Source: JAFAQB01 sp045808425
Lineage (GTDB): Archaea > Thermoproteota > Nitrososphaeria > Nitrososphaerales > Nitrososphaeraceae
Assembly: GCA_045808425.1 (NCBI GenBank)
Contig: JBJMFM010000352.1
Span: forward strand, 1 to 64,000
Length of the DNA: 64,000 nt
Reading direction: 5' to 3'
The number at the start of each line of letters is the position of its first letter. Positions within the stretch are counted from its first letter, which is position 1. The position numbers were made by a program, and so were the translations under genes. Below the pieces are notes generated by a model, which worked only from the letters and a program-made list of their open reading frames with translations, made no database searches and was not told the DNA's origin. Shown here piece by piece: positions 46,189-55,894 of this stretch.

Positions 46189-47448
46189 ATGGATTATCGA
46201 ATCAAGGATATTTCTTTGGCTGACGACGGTATGAGAAAGATTGACTGGGCAGAAGTTCATATGCCGGTACTTGTTGCATTGAGACAGAAATACGAAAAAT
46301 CTAAGCCTCTTAGAGGGGTTCGAGTGGCTGGTTGTTTGCATGTAACAAAAGAGACGGGAGTATTGGCAAGAACGCTTAAAGCAGCGGGTGCGCAAATATC
46401 TTGGTGCGGATGCAATCCGCTGAGCACACAAGACGATGTTGCAGCTTCGCTAGTAAAGCATGAGGGACTATCTGTATTTGCTAGCCGCGGAATATCAACT
46501 GAAGAATATTATAATGATATTCATTCTGTCATTAAACTTGAGCCCAATATTACCATAGATGACGGGGCGGATCTGACCGTAGAACTACATAATACAACTG
46601 TCGACAAGTCTAAATTAACAGTATATGGCGGTACTGAAGAGACTACAACTGGTGTTATCAGATTACGTGCAATGCAAAAGTCGTCTAAACTAATGTACCC
46701 TATCATCGCAGTGAACGATGCTGAAACTAAACATGACTTTGATAATGTTTATGGAACAGGACAGTCAGCATTAGATGGTATCATTCGAGCCACTAATGTA
46801 TTACTCGCAGGGAAGAATGTCGTAGTTGCTGGATATGGCCATGTTGGTAAGGGAATAGCAAAGCGTGCATCAGGTATGGGCGCCAATGTCATAGTTACTG
46901 AAGTCGATCCGATAGCAGCACTAAAGGCAAAGCTAGACGGCTACTCTGTGGTACCAATGAGAATTGCAGCCACAGTAGGTGATATATTCATAACAACCAC
47001 TGGTTGCAAAGATGTAATAACTGAAAAACATATTTTTAACATGAAGGACACTGCATTATTAGCAAACGCTGGTCATTTCAATACAGAAATTTCTGTCTCT
47101 GCTCTAGAGGGTCAATCGTCCGCTAGGAAAGATATCAACAATCACACAGTTCAATATGAATTGGATAATGGACACAGAATTTATTTAATAGGCGAAGGTA
47201 GATTGGTAAACCTGGCTGCCGCGGAAGGACACCCTTCAGAAGTCATGGATATGAGTTTTTCGAATCAATTTTTGTCAGTTTTAAGACTTGCGCGTTCAAA
47301 AGGTGATTTGAAACCGGTGGTGTATGATATAGAGAGAAGTCAGGACCAAGAAATTGCTATGGCCAAGCTAGAATCTATGGGAATAGAAATAGATAAACTT
47401 ACACCTGACCAAAAGGTATATTTAGATGGGTTCAGTGAAGGAACGTAA
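46189..47448 (+). CDS. ahcY: S-adenosylhomocysteine hydrolase
   Basis: A 419-residue NAD-containing enzyme that hydrolyses SAH to adenosine and homocysteine, relieving product inhibition of methyltransferases. Motifs: GCLHVTKETGVLARTLKAAG, AQISWCGCNPLSTQDDVAASL, the catalytic EETTTGVIRL, the NAD-binding VVAGYGHVGKGIAKRASG, and the C-terminal GRLVNLAAAEGHPSEVMDMSF. Complete and in the usual length range. It is downstream of a good TATA-type promoter and stands alone. Confidence 0.95.
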   Translation: MDYRIKDISLADDGMRKIDWAEVHMPVLVALRQKYEKSKPLRGVRVAGCLHVTKETGVLARTLKAAGAQISWCGCNPLSTQDDVAASLVKHEGLSVFASRGISTEEYYNDIHSVIKLEPNITIDDGADLTVELHNTTVDKSKLTVYGGTEETTTGVIRLRAMQKSSKLMYPIIAVNDAETKHDFDNVYGTGQSALDGIIRATNVLLAGKNVVVAGYGHVGKGIAKRASGMGANVIVTEVDPIAALKAKLDGYSVVPMRIAATVGDIFITTTGCKDVITEKHIFNMKDTALLANAGHFNTEISVSALEGQSSARKDINNHTVQYELDNGHRIYLIGEGRLVNLAAAEGHPSEVMDMSFSNQFLSVLRLARSKGDLKPVVYDIERSQDQEIAMAKLESMGIEIDKLTPDQKVYLDGFSEGT

Positions 47449-47617
47449 TAATACGTTAGTTCACTTTGATATATTTCTATGTTAGCTATTTGTTTGAGCA
47501 TTCCTTCAAATAGTATTTTTTGCTAACGAGCAAAAATATTCAGTGCAAAGCAAATTTATTCTTATTCATTTATAGAAATGTTCAAACTTTTATTGGGCTA
47601 ACTCCTACCTAGTAACA

Positions 47618-48145
47618 ATGTCATTTGGAGTAGATGTTCTGGGAACATTGAGTGAGAAACTTAAGCATATGTTTGATGAGACTCAAGGTAAGTATTCTAC
47701 ATTTATGAATGACAATAAATTACACAAGGAGCAGGTCATAGACGAAAAGGAATTCTTCCTTCGGATTACAGATTACCTAGTAAATTTATCTGCTTTTAAT
47801 TTCCTTGCCATACGTGTGGTCTTGGAATTGAAATCTGCTATGGAGAAGGGAACGTCCATAAAAGACACAAGCGGCGGATTCGCTTCTCCTCCTGCTTCCC
47901 AACAGTTGAGTTTTGGAGTAGGGGGTTTTATCAATACTGGGGGAAGCGTTGGAATAAACGACAAGTCTTCAGAGGAGCAATTACAATTGCCTTCTTTCAA
48001 GCCGGTAGATATTGAAATTGAGAGACACCAGTCCACAATCCCGGAAAAAGGATCAATAAATAACACCACTAGAAGATGTACTGCATGTGGAGTTATCATA
48101 TCTCGAGAAGCAAAATTTTGTAGTAAGTGCGGTAATCTGCAATAA
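47618..48145 (+). CDS. Hypothetical protein with C-terminal zinc ribbon
   Basis: A 175-residue protein. The N-terminal about 80 residues are helical (LGTLSEKLKHMFDETQ, FLRITDYLVNLSAFNFLAIRVVLELKSAMEKG). A Gly/Ser/Pro-rich linker follows. The last 25 residues are a zinc ribbon RCTACGV...FCSKCGNLQ of the type found at the ends of many archaeal regulatory or membrane-associated proteins. No specific family is recognised. It precedes the membrane protein gene by 69 bases and may share its transcript. Confidence 0.6.
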   Translation: MSFGVDVLGTLSEKLKHMFDETQGKYSTFMNDNKLHKEQVIDEKEFFLRITDYLVNLSAFNFLAIRVVLELKSAMEKGTSIKDTSGGFASPPASQQLSFGVGGFINTGGSVGINDKSSEEQLQLPSFKPVDIEIERHQSTIPEKGSINNTTRRCTACGVIISREAKFCSKCGNLQ

Positions 48146-48214
48146 CATAATATATGGTCATGGAAGGCGTGCAATTTTTATACCTTAGACTAATATACAA
48201 CCATCCATACGGTC

Positions 48215-48781
48215 ATGCATTATCCAAGTCTTCAAAGAGAAGAAGTTAGAACCAGAAAGCTATTGCTTGGAATTTTCTATATCTGTGCAGCATCCATGGC
48301 AGCAATTACTGTCTATGCACTATACACCAGCATAGTAGAATATATGTCCAGCGGCAGGGTGGTCATTGGCGAGGTACTCGTATATACCGACTTTCCAGTT
48401 CATGGACTTGCCAAGCTGGTGACTTATTTGATGGTTGTCTCTGTGGTAGGATGGTATTGTGTTACCAAACTTGGTGGAGATAAGGTAAAAGATATTCCAA
48501 AGCCAGTTAAGTCCATCCTGCAGCTAGTTGTATTGGCTATTGCTGTAGTAGCACTGTATGAATTTATTTATAATTTGATTATATGGAATTCTCTAATTAC
48601 AGCAGACGCGGTGAAAGGAATAATTAGACTTGATAACATAAATCTACCATACCCTAATCCTAGTACGCCTTGGAATCTTGTATTTGCCACAAAGATGTCT
48701 TTAGCAGCGTTTCTGATCTCTGCACATGGATTTTATATTATGTCAAGGACAAAAGAGCACAACAGGGAACAAAAAATATAG
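48215..48781 (+). CDS. Membrane protein with four transmembrane helices
   Basis: A 188-residue protein. Hydrophobic segments lie near residues 20-42, 68-88, 102-122 and 150-172, with short loops and a charged C-terminal tail (SRTKEHNREQKI). It is unrecognised by family. The N-terminal segment (LQREEVRTRKLL) is charged. The shape resembles small integral membrane proteins of thaumarchaea of unknown role. ATG start. Confidence 0.6.
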   Translation: MHYPSLQREEVRTRKLLLGIFYICAASMAAITVYALYTSIVEYMSSGRVVIGEVLVYTDFPVHGLAKLVTYLMVVSVVGWYCVTKLGGDKVKDIPKPVKSILQLVVLAIAVVALYEFIYNLIIWNSLITADAVKGIIRLDNINLPYPNPSTPWNLVFATKMSLAAFLISAHGFYIMSRTKEHNREQKI

Positions 48782-49018
48782 CAATAGTGATATTTGTAAT
48801 TCTTTTTCAATCACGTGAGTATTGATGTTTTTTTGTAACGAATTCTTTATACATCGCTTTTGGCTTACCTTGTTTGAACAGTACAACAGCTGATAAATAT
48901 TTTCCTTGAATTAGTGTATTCAAATGTATTTTTGCACTTGTTTTGAATTCCCTTCTTATCTCAATCGTATTGATATGACATGATGTCTTATCTTATAGAA
49001 ACTCAATAATAACCCGAA

Positions 49019-49675
49019 TTGACAATACTCATAAACATGTACATTTCAAAACCAAACACCGCCAAAAATACTGTAATCTCTTCATTGTATTCTATGGTTG
49101 CCTTTTTTATTCTTGCATTTTACTACTTTTTATTGTTCTCTGTTGCAACAGGTTTCTCTTCCCAATATGCAGTCGGACAGACTATGATTTCTAAGAATTT
49201 CTTAATATATGAGAATCCTGCATATGGATTTAAGATACAATATCCATCAGATTGGGAAAAAATAGAATTTACTGGAGGGGTAGAAGAAGGTCATCGCAAA
49301 ATTATTATTAACTTCGTATCGCCTTTAGAAAGTGCTTCTGATAATTTCAGAGAATATTTTATAATTGAAAGAGGCAGTATAGAGCCACAGGCTACATTAT
49401 CTCTTCAACATGGCTTCAATTCATATGTCACTAGTCTAAAATCTCTACCAGATTTTAAACTTATTGAATCAAATATATTTTCACTTGGTGACAGGCCAGC
49501 TGAAAAATTGATATATAGTTATAGTAATCCAGAGGTTGGAGTAACAAAGACAACGGATATATTGGTAATCAAAGACGAGAAAGTATATTTGCTTTCATTC
49601 AATTCAGATGCAGATAAATACAATAATTACCTTCCAACAATCCAGAAAATGGTTGGTTCGTTCCAGTTCAGATAA
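49019..49675 (+). CDS. Secreted PsbP-like protein
   Basis: A 218-residue exported protein. The N-terminal hydrophobic segment (about 20-48) is a signal or anchor. The mature domain begins FLIYENPAYGFKIQYPSDWEKIE, the classical PsbP/YPSDW start. It continues with alternating strands (IIINFVSPLESASDNFREYFIIERG), then RPAEKLIYSYS and VYLLSFNSDADKYNNYLPTIQKMVGSF, which is the PsbP fold closure. PsbP-like proteins are frequent in Nitrososphaera-type archaea as surface proteins with unknown ligands. TTG start at 49019. Confidence 0.78.
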   Translation: MTILINMYISKPNTAKNTVISSLYSMVAFFILAFYYFLLFSVATGFSSQYAVGQTMISKNFLIYENPAYGFKIQYPSDWEKIEFTGGVEEGHRKIIINFVSPLESASDNFREYFIIERGSIEPQATLSLQHGFNSYVTSLKSLPDFKLIESNIFSLGDRPAEKLIYSYSNPEVGVTKTTDILVIKDEKVYLLSFNSDADKYNNYLPTIQKMVGSFQFR

Positions 49676-49868
49676 CATCAGATATAAATCTCACCTACGG
49701 CCACGATGATAGAGTTTTTGCTTCAATCAACCTAGTCGATCTCAGCGGCTGTATAAAAACGCTAAACGAATGATTATTTGAAACATAAAATGATAAATCT
49801 TCTTCAAATCATAAGTAATTATTAATGCGTTATTAAGGTATATGGTTATATTGCATTAGTAATTGCAT

Positions 49869-50429
49869 ATGAGTATGAAATGGTCAGCCTATAATAAGGG
49901 AAACTTCTTTACCCACGTTAAGCGCGTAATTGTTATTTTAGCTAACAAGGCAAGGATCTTAGCAAGAGAAATAGCTAAACAATTAGGATCATTACTACAA
50001 AGACAAAGAATAATCTCCGATAGAAGGATCAAGACCACAGGGAGTGACAGATCCTCCATCGGATTCAGGCAACTACTAAGAAGGCTTGGAATTGTCACGT
50101 CTGCAAGGCTAAGCGAAACTATCCGAGAAACTAAGGAAGCAATCAAATATGATGTGGAGTTTAATAAGAGAGCTATTATGGAAAGCTCCCAGCAGGTGTC
50201 CACGGAAATTACTATTAATAGGCGTAACTTGAATGAGATATTAGCACAACAACTAAGAGAAGAAATTGGAATCGATTGTCAAGCTCCAGAAATTGGCTCG
50301 CTTCAAGTCGAGCACAAACGCTATTACAGTTACAATTTTCCTATGAGTCCAAAAGTGACTACAAACAGAGGCTGTATAATAGTCAAAGGAAAGAGATTCA
50401 ACATTATACAGGTAATCCAGAGAAACTGA
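49869..50429 (+). CDS. Basic hypothetical protein
   Basis: About 186 residues, very basic (AREIAKQLGSLLQRQR, IRETKEAIKYDVEFNKR). The centre is helical; the C-terminus reads RYYSYNFPMSP and then a short beta-like ending. I do not recognise a family. Possible starts are TTG 49863, ATG 49869 and ATG 49875; a TATA-like GTTATATT centred about 27 bases before 49875 favours the ATG pair. An antisense frame of 104 residues lies within it. The sense frame is longer and has a plausible promoter. Confidence 0.45.
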   Translation: MSMKWSAYNKGNFFTHVKRVIVILANKARILAREIAKQLGSLLQRQRIISDRRIKTTGSDRSSIGFRQLLRRLGIVTSARLSETIRETKEAIKYDVEFNKRAIMESSQQVSTEITINRRNLNEILAQQLREEIGIDCQAPEIGSLQVEHKRYYSYNFPMSPKVTTNRGCIIVKGKRFNIIQVIQRN

Positions 50430-50679
50430 ATCGAGATAATATTAAGACCATGGATACTTTATTTATATTATTTAAAAGATAAAATTAAGAGATAATATAA
50501 TTTTGAAAGATAGTATTCTCATTGTAAAGTTTCTGAATGCTTCTCCTTTGATGAAATTAAATATCTTGGATTAATGATAACTTAAATCAATATAATCTTA
50601 TTACATATCTATTATATAGAAGAGTATATCATAATATAAGTTAAAAATTATTAAATTTCATGGCTAATATTTTAATCTA

Positions 50680-50985
50680 ATGATCAAAAAATCTAGAATA
50701 ACAATGCTATCTGGAATTGCCATTTCGTCTATAGTTATAGCGTCAGTGGTCTCGATAGCAATTCATTTTCAGCAGAATGCGCTTGCTCAAAGCTCCTCAA
50801 ATCCATTATCCAAAGTCCCCGTGATCGGACAACTTATGGGGGGTGGTAAAAATGCAACCTCTGGTGGGAACACAACAACAAATTCATCATCCACTGGAAA
50901 CGCAACATCCGCTTCTAGCAACCAAAGCTCCTCAAATCCATTAGCCAAAGTCCCCGTGATAGGAAAGCTCCTTGGAGGCAAATAA
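50680..50985 (+). CDS. Small secreted protein with a duplicated NPL-KVPVIG motif
   Basis: A 101-residue protein. The N-terminal signal (about 8-33) ends at ALAQ. The mature part holds two near-identical repeats, residues 38-57 and 83-101, each reading SSSNPL(S/A)KVPVIG then a Gly/Lys end, joined by an Asn/Thr/Ser linker with N-glycosylation sequons. The repeats are also nearly identical at DNA level (40 of 42 bases), so the duplication is recent. Possible surface or matrix peptide; no function is known. Confidence 0.7.
   Translation: MIKKSRITMLSGIAISSIVIASVVSIAIHFQQNALAQSSSNPLSKVPVIGQLMGGGKNATSGGNTTTNSSSTGNATSASSNQSSSNPLAKVPVIGKLLGGK
50788..50829 (+). repeat. Direct repeat copy 1 within the secreted-protein gene
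   Basis: A 42-base unit encoding SSSNPLSKVPVIG. Its partner is at 50923-50964 with two mismatches. Confidence 0.9.
50923..50964 (+). repeat. Direct repeat copy 2 within the secreted-protein gene
   Basis: A 42-base unit encoding SSSNPLAKVPVIG; 40 of 42 bases match the copy at 50788-50829. The start-to-start distance of 135 bases keeps the reading frame. Confidence 0.9.
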
Positions 50986-51108
50986 CTAAAAAAATCTGAA
51001 ATACTAAAAGACAGTTAGCGGGATTCTATGCTGTCAAGGAAGCGACTGCAATAATAGTTTGCTGCTCTTTCCTTTAGGATTGGAGATGAATGAACATGTC
51101 ATATCATG

Positions 51109-53406
51109 CTATTGATTTTCTTTTGACCTTAAGACATTCAGAGCCGATCCCTCACGAAACCATTCTATTTGTGATTTGTTGTAGGAATGATGTAAGTTTA
51201 TAGCCTCAGTTGTTCCATTTTTGTGTTGCAGGTAACACCTTATAGGTTGTCCAGGTTGGAATTCTTTAAGTCCTACTATGCTTAATGTGTCATCCTCCAG
51301 TATTTTGTTATAATCATCTGGATTCTCAAAAGTCAATGCAAGTACACCCTGTTTTTTCAAATTGGTTTCATGTATTCTTGCAAAACTTTTAGCAATAACT
51401 GCGGCACAGCCAAGATATCGCGGAGTCATGGCAGCATGTTCCCTGCTACTTCCTTCTCCATAATTTTGATCTCCTATGATAATCCAGTTGGCGCGTTTTT
51501 CTTTATACTCCCTTGCTATCTGAGGAAATGATTGTATTTTGCCGTTAAGAATGTTTTTTCCAACCCCTATTTCCCCAGTGTATGCGTTAACTGCACCGAG
51601 AAGCAAATTATCGCTGATCCTGTCAAGATGACCTCTATACATCAACCATGCCCCTGCAGGAGAGATGTGATCAGTAGTGCACTTTCCTTTCACCTTTACA
51701 AGTATGGGAAGGAACAGAAAATCCTTAGTATCCCATTTAGGAAATGGGTCGAGTTTCTGTAGTCTGCTACTATCTTTGTTGATTATTACATCAACACTAT
51801 CAGGATTATCCGATGGTGGAACATACACATCCTTGACATGTTCGAAACCATTTTCTGGAGTCTCAGGTGCAACCAGAGGGGGATTCAACTTGAATTTTGT
51901 CCCGTCGTCTGCAGTCAACTCTTCAGCAATAGGATTAAAGGAGAGGCTTCCATTGAGCGCTAGAGCAATGACGACCTCCGGGCTTCCAATGAAATTCATG
52001 GTCTCTCTTCTCCCATCATTTCGTCCCGGAAAGTTTCTGTTATAAGATGTGACGATAGTATTTGGTTGACCTTTTTTTAGCTCTGGCCTGCTCCATTGAC
52101 CTATACATGGACCACATGCATTTGCAAGAACAGTGGCACCTATTGCCATCATGGCTTTCATCTGTCCATCCCGCTCAATAGTTGCTCTTACCATCTCCGA
52201 CCCCGGCGTTACAAGCAGAGGAACTTTTACCTTCAGTCCTTTTGAGCTAGCTTGTTCTGCAATGTTTGCTGCACGTGACATATCTTCATAAGAAGAATTT
52301 GTACATGACCCAATAAGCGCGACTGAAATCGTGTCAATATATGCGTTATTTTTTACATCTTTTCCCATTTGTGATATTGGTCTTGCAAGATCAGGAGTAT
52401 GAGGTCCAACAATGTGGGGTTCTAACTGAGAGAGATCAATTTTAATTAACTTGTCGAAATATTTTTCCAATTTCTCTATTTCTTCTTCTATTTCAGGATC
52501 TTCGGATAATAATTCAATATAGTTATTTGCAAGGTCAGCTATACTAGCGCGTTGAGTTGCTCTAAGGTATATATCCATCCTCTTATCATAGGGGAAGATT
52601 GAGCATGTGGCACCTATCTCGGCCCCCATATTTGTTATAGTTGCCTTTCCAGTACAGCTAATTGATTCAGAACCAGGTCCGAAGTATTCTATTATTGCAT
52701 TTGTACCACCAGAGACGGTAAGTTTTGAAGCAACGTAAAGTATGATATCCTTTGGAGCTGTCCAATTGTTGAGCTTTCCTGTCAAGTACACTCCAATACG
52801 CTTAGGGTACAAAAGTTCCCATGGCATTCCAGCCATTGTTTCAGCAGCATCCAAGCCCCCCACCCCTATAGCGATCATTCCAAGCCCGCCTGCATTTGGA
52901 GTGTGCGAATCAGTTCCTATCATAAGGCCACCAGGAAAGGCGTAGTTTTCAAGTATTACCTGATGTATGATTCCAGCTCCTGGCTTCCAAAAGCCAATAC
53001 CATATTTTCTTGACGCTGATTCTAGAAACTGGTATACTTCATTATTTTCGTATATTGCAGCCCTAGTATCTGATTCAGCTTCAATCCTCGCTTGTATAAG
53101 ATGATCACAATGAACCGATGTTGGAAGACATGTCCGTTTCAGGCCTGCTTGCATAAACTGAAGGATAGTCATTTGCCCGGTAACGTCTTGCAATGCAACT
53201 CTGTCTGGTTGTAGTAGAACGTAACTTTTGCCAGGTTCAGGTTCATTCTTTTTATCTATGTCAAGAAGATGTCCTGCTATTATCTTTTCACTTAATGTGA
53301 GTGGGCGTCTAAGAATTTTTCTAAATTCTGAGATATTATTTTGAGATTTTTTATAAACAGCAGAGACCAATTCTGGAACAGTTACCATCTTATTCTTTTT
53401 TAACAC
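51109..53406 (-). CDS. acnA: Aconitate hydratase
   Basis: A 765-residue aconitase, interconverting citrate and isocitrate in the TCA cycle. The [4Fe-4S] ligands are C368 in IGSCTNSS and C431/C434 in NACGPCIGQW. Other landmarks are the N-terminal HCDHL, the active-site DSHTPNAGGLGMIAIGVGG, NRNFPGRNDG and the swivel domain DQNYGEGSSREHAAM. The start is GTG at 53406; ATG at 53388 is an alternative that loses six residues. No other TCA gene is adjacent. Confidence 0.95.
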   Translation of the reverse strand: MLKKNKMVTVPELVSAVYKKSQNNISEFRKILRRPLTLSEKIIAGHLLDIDKKNEPEPGKSYVLLQPDRVALQDVTGQMTILQFMQAGLKRTCLPTSVHCDHLIQARIEAESDTRAAIYENNEVYQFLESASRKYGIGFWKPGAGIIHQVILENYAFPGGLMIGTDSHTPNAGGLGMIAIGVGGLDAAETMAGMPWELLYPKRIGVYLTGKLNNWTAPKDIILYVASKLTVSGGTNAIIEYFGPGSESISCTGKATITNMGAEIGATCSIFPYDKRMDIYLRATQRASIADLANNYIELLSEDPEIEEEIEKLEKYFDKLIKIDLSQLEPHIVGPHTPDLARPISQMGKDVKNNAYIDTISVALIGSCTNSSYEDMSRAANIAEQASSKGLKVKVPLLVTPGSEMVRATIERDGQMKAMMAIGATVLANACGPCIGQWSRPELKKGQPNTIVTSYNRNFPGRNDGRRETMNFIGSPEVVIALALNGSLSFNPIAEELTADDGTKFKLNPPLVAPETPENGFEHVKDVYVPPSDNPDSVDVIINKDSSRLQKLDPFPKWDTKDFLFLPILVKVKGKCTTDHISPAGAWLMYRGHLDRISDNLLLGAVNAYTGEIGVGKNILNGKIQSFPQIAREYKEKRANWIIIGDQNYGEGSSREHAAMTPRYLGCAAVIAKSFARIHETNLKKQGVLALTFENPDDYNKILEDDTLSIVGLKEFQPGQPIRCYLQHKNGTTEAINLHHSYNKSQIEWFREGSALNVLRSKENQ

Positions 53407-54346
53407 AAACTATATACCTAATAATATTACTAACAAAATGTGTTAATAACATTTTATTTCATGCCATTATTCAAGTTAATAAAGCAGAGATTATATACGT
53501 TTATAAACTTTAATCAATTTCAGAGTTATCATTCTTGCAGTTCAACGATTTAATGGATGCATTCTAACTTATAAGCAATTAAAGTATTGGCTACACAATA
53601 TTTTTCGTTATAACTCTCTGAACGCTGCTAATATTAATAATGGTGCAAACCCAAAAAAAGCAGTACTCCTCTGGTTTATCGATTACTTTTTTATTTAAAA
53701 TATTGTGCATATTTTTCGATTCCATGTACAGATCATTTATGACTTTTCAGTCATATCATCATACTAAGTGGGAGAATATGCTCTATGATTTCCGCCATTT
53801 TTAGTTCCTTGTTAATCCTAGTTTCCAGAAACACGATCATAAGTTATTATTGTATTTCTTTCTCCAGTGGAAGATGAGATATGGAAAAAAAGGTCAACCA
53901 AATACTATGGTCACATCTTATAACTTTCCAGTGGAAGATGAGTACACTGAATATCGACATAGTAGTAGCTATCCAACTATAACTTGAGTAAAATATCCAG
54001 TATTACTAATCATACTCCGAGAATTACTCTGGCTACCAACGTTGGGAATTACAGATTCTTGGCAAATCAGTGATATTAAAGTGAATATAATCTGCTGATC
54101 TGTATTTGTGTTGCTGAAGCGAAACAAAGCATGGCATAACATATCTTCGCCATATTTAATTATCTAGCCAATTCTGTTCATTTTACGGATAGTTGTGAAT
54201 AAGCCTATGGGATTTTCATGACACGTTCTTTTGTTTCCTTATGTATCATAAAGATGTACGACACAGATCTAGAAATTGAACGTGTCATAGAATATGATTA
54301 TGTAATAGGTTATATCTTAATTTTTTATAGCATCTTGCTGGCTGTT
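53407..54346. other. 940-base gap with a duplicated 15-base element
   Basis: An AT-rich gap with no convincing gene. A perfect 15-base direct repeat (CCAGTGGAAGATGAG) occurs at 53864-53878 and 53928-53942; both copies can be read as PVEDE in short frames. The aconitase promoter lies at the left edge. Confidence 0.45.
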
Positions 54347-55420
54347 TTATCCGTCTTTATGGTTATTTTCTGTATCTTCGGATGACCAACGACGAGTATA
54401 TATTTCATCCTTAAGATTAAAACCTTTGAACATCCGGAAATACGCATGCTTTACCTTTTTTTGTTTGTCAAATTCAGATTGTATCCAAAGAGTTTCGAAT
54501 ATGGAAAGACAAGATGAAACTGTAGATTCGTTATTTGAATATATTGCAATGCCTGTGGCTTCTTGAAAGGTTTTCTTTGTATCATCATTAACTTCAATTG
54601 CCAAAGAAATAGATTGATCAACTACCAACGTTGTAATTTTGGTTAGAAGCAATTTTTTGATGTATTGGATACTGACCGGAAGTTTTTTTTGTCTAATATT
54701 TTTTTGTATTTCTTCTGCTATATTATCATCGTCGGTTTGTATTAATATTTTGACTACTACACCACGTTCTGATGCTTCCCACAATAAGTTTAATATCCCG
54801 CTATATTCTGCCCTATAAAATGAATTAATCGTAGAAAATAATAAGAGTATCTCATATGACGCAGATGTTAAAAGATCGATAGCAATTCTCTGTATTTCCG
54901 AAGGGTCTTGAATATTGTCTATAAATTCGCCTCTGATTCCTTTACGAATTTCCCTTATTTTCTCCTTGGCCGGAATTGCTTTGTTACACAAGTTCTCGAA
55001 TAGATATTGCTGCGCATCAACAAATGATTTAGCTTTGGTATAGAAAAGTTGGACCATAACCTGTCCTTTTCCATTATCATCTAGTAGATAACATAGATAT
55101 TTTATTCCATCAGAAATGATAAAAGTGCCTTTAAGATTGTCATTATGAAAAACTTCTCCATTTTTCATCATTCTGTTGCAAAAATGCATATTATTTTCAA
55201 AAATTTCTGTGACGAATCTTGATCTTACTCCTTTGGCTTTTAGGTCTATTAATGCTTTCCAAAATGACTCATTCCGCTTAAGAATGGATAAACCCGAGGA
55301 GTCAACACAGAAATCAATTCTTTCAGTAGTATCTGATATAACTTCCAATGGCAACTTAGATATGTCATTCCTCTCGCCTATTACTCTGACTAGTTGAGGA
55401 CTTCTACTATCAGTAAGCAC
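54347..55420 (-). CDS. PLD-like sensor-domain protein resembling the N-terminus of thaumarchaeal histidine kinases
   Basis: A 357-residue protein. It matches the input module found in multidomain Nitrososphaera-type sensor kinases: IDFCVDSSGLSIL, LIDLKAKGVRSRFVTEI, FENLCNKAIPAKEKIREI, then a second half SYEILLLFSTINSF and a linker ASERGVVVKILIQT. The two-half layout resembles phospholipase-D-like folds without the HKD motif. No HisKA or HATPase domain follows, so it is sensor only. It may compete with or partner a full kinase. ATG at 55420. Confidence 0.7.
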   Translation of the reverse strand: MLTDSRSPQLVRVIGERNDISKLPLEVISDTTERIDFCVDSSGLSILKRNESFWKALIDLKAKGVRSRFVTEIFENNMHFCNRMMKNGEVFHNDNLKGTFIISDGIKYLCYLLDDNGKGQVMVQLFYTKAKSFVDAQQYLFENLCNKAIPAKEKIREIRKGIRGEFIDNIQDPSEIQRIAIDLLTSASYEILLLFSTINSFYRAEYSGILNLLWEASERGVVVKILIQTDDDNIAEEIQKNIRQKKLPVSIQYIKKLLLTKITTLVVDQSISLAIEVNDDTKKTFQEATGIAIYSNNESTVSSCLSIFETLWIQSEFDKQKKVKHAYFRMFKGFNLKDEIYTRRWSSEDTENNHKDG

Positions 55421-55523
55421 CTTGTTTTATGGTCACGGGTAAACTATTTAAATCTACATAATCAATACTCAAGTCCTCACAGATAATAAGAAAGGCACAT
55501 AAATCTATTATGTTATGCTATTA

Positions 55524-55796
55524 TTAAGGGAATGTTTTTTTGGCCATTGCTACCTCAGTAATCCATTCACATGTTACTCCAGCCTTGTCATGGTGGTTTT
55601 CAACAGCTACTTTGTCTGGTGCACTAAGGAGACAAAAGCATACGTCAGCTTCCTTGTTATAAAACAAATTCACATGTGAAACGCCAAATTCATCAACTGG
55701 AGATTCAGAAAGTTCCTTTAAATGGTCTTCGCTAAAGGGTACCTTGTGGACATCAAGAAAGATCGGCAATTTCACTGATATACATGGATTTACCAT
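55524..55796 (-). CDS. DUF4242 (SCO4226-like nickel-binding) protein
   Basis: A 90-residue ferredoxin-like-fold protein. It has the family pattern LPIFLDVHKVPFSEDHLKEL, DEFGVSHVNLFYNKEADVCFCLL and ENHHDKAGVTCEWITEV, with the conserved His/Asp and HH residues. Relatives bind nickel; the function is unknown. It is divergent from the GcvH-TusA fusion gene, and the 98-base gap between them must hold both promoters. Confidence 0.8.
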   Translation of the reverse strand: MVNPCISVKLPIFLDVHKVPFSEDHLKELSESPVDEFGVSHVNLFYNKEADVCFCLLSAPDKVAVENHHDKAGVTCEWITEVAMAKKTFP

Positions 55797-55894
55797 ATTT
55801 ATATAATTTGTCTAACACCAAATTAGATCTCCAAAACATGATATGCACTTGGTGGTGGTGGGTGAAACAACAATAAAAACAATTACATAGAGAA

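Noticed and set aside
49889..50203. 104-residue minus-strand frame
   Set aside because: It lies inside the longer plus-strand basic protein; its Leu/Ser-rich pattern looks like an antisense shadow.
53864..53942. Possible minimal CRISPR (two identical 15-base units)
   Set aside because: Only two copies, a unit shorter than CRISPR repeats, no palindrome and no cas gene nearby.
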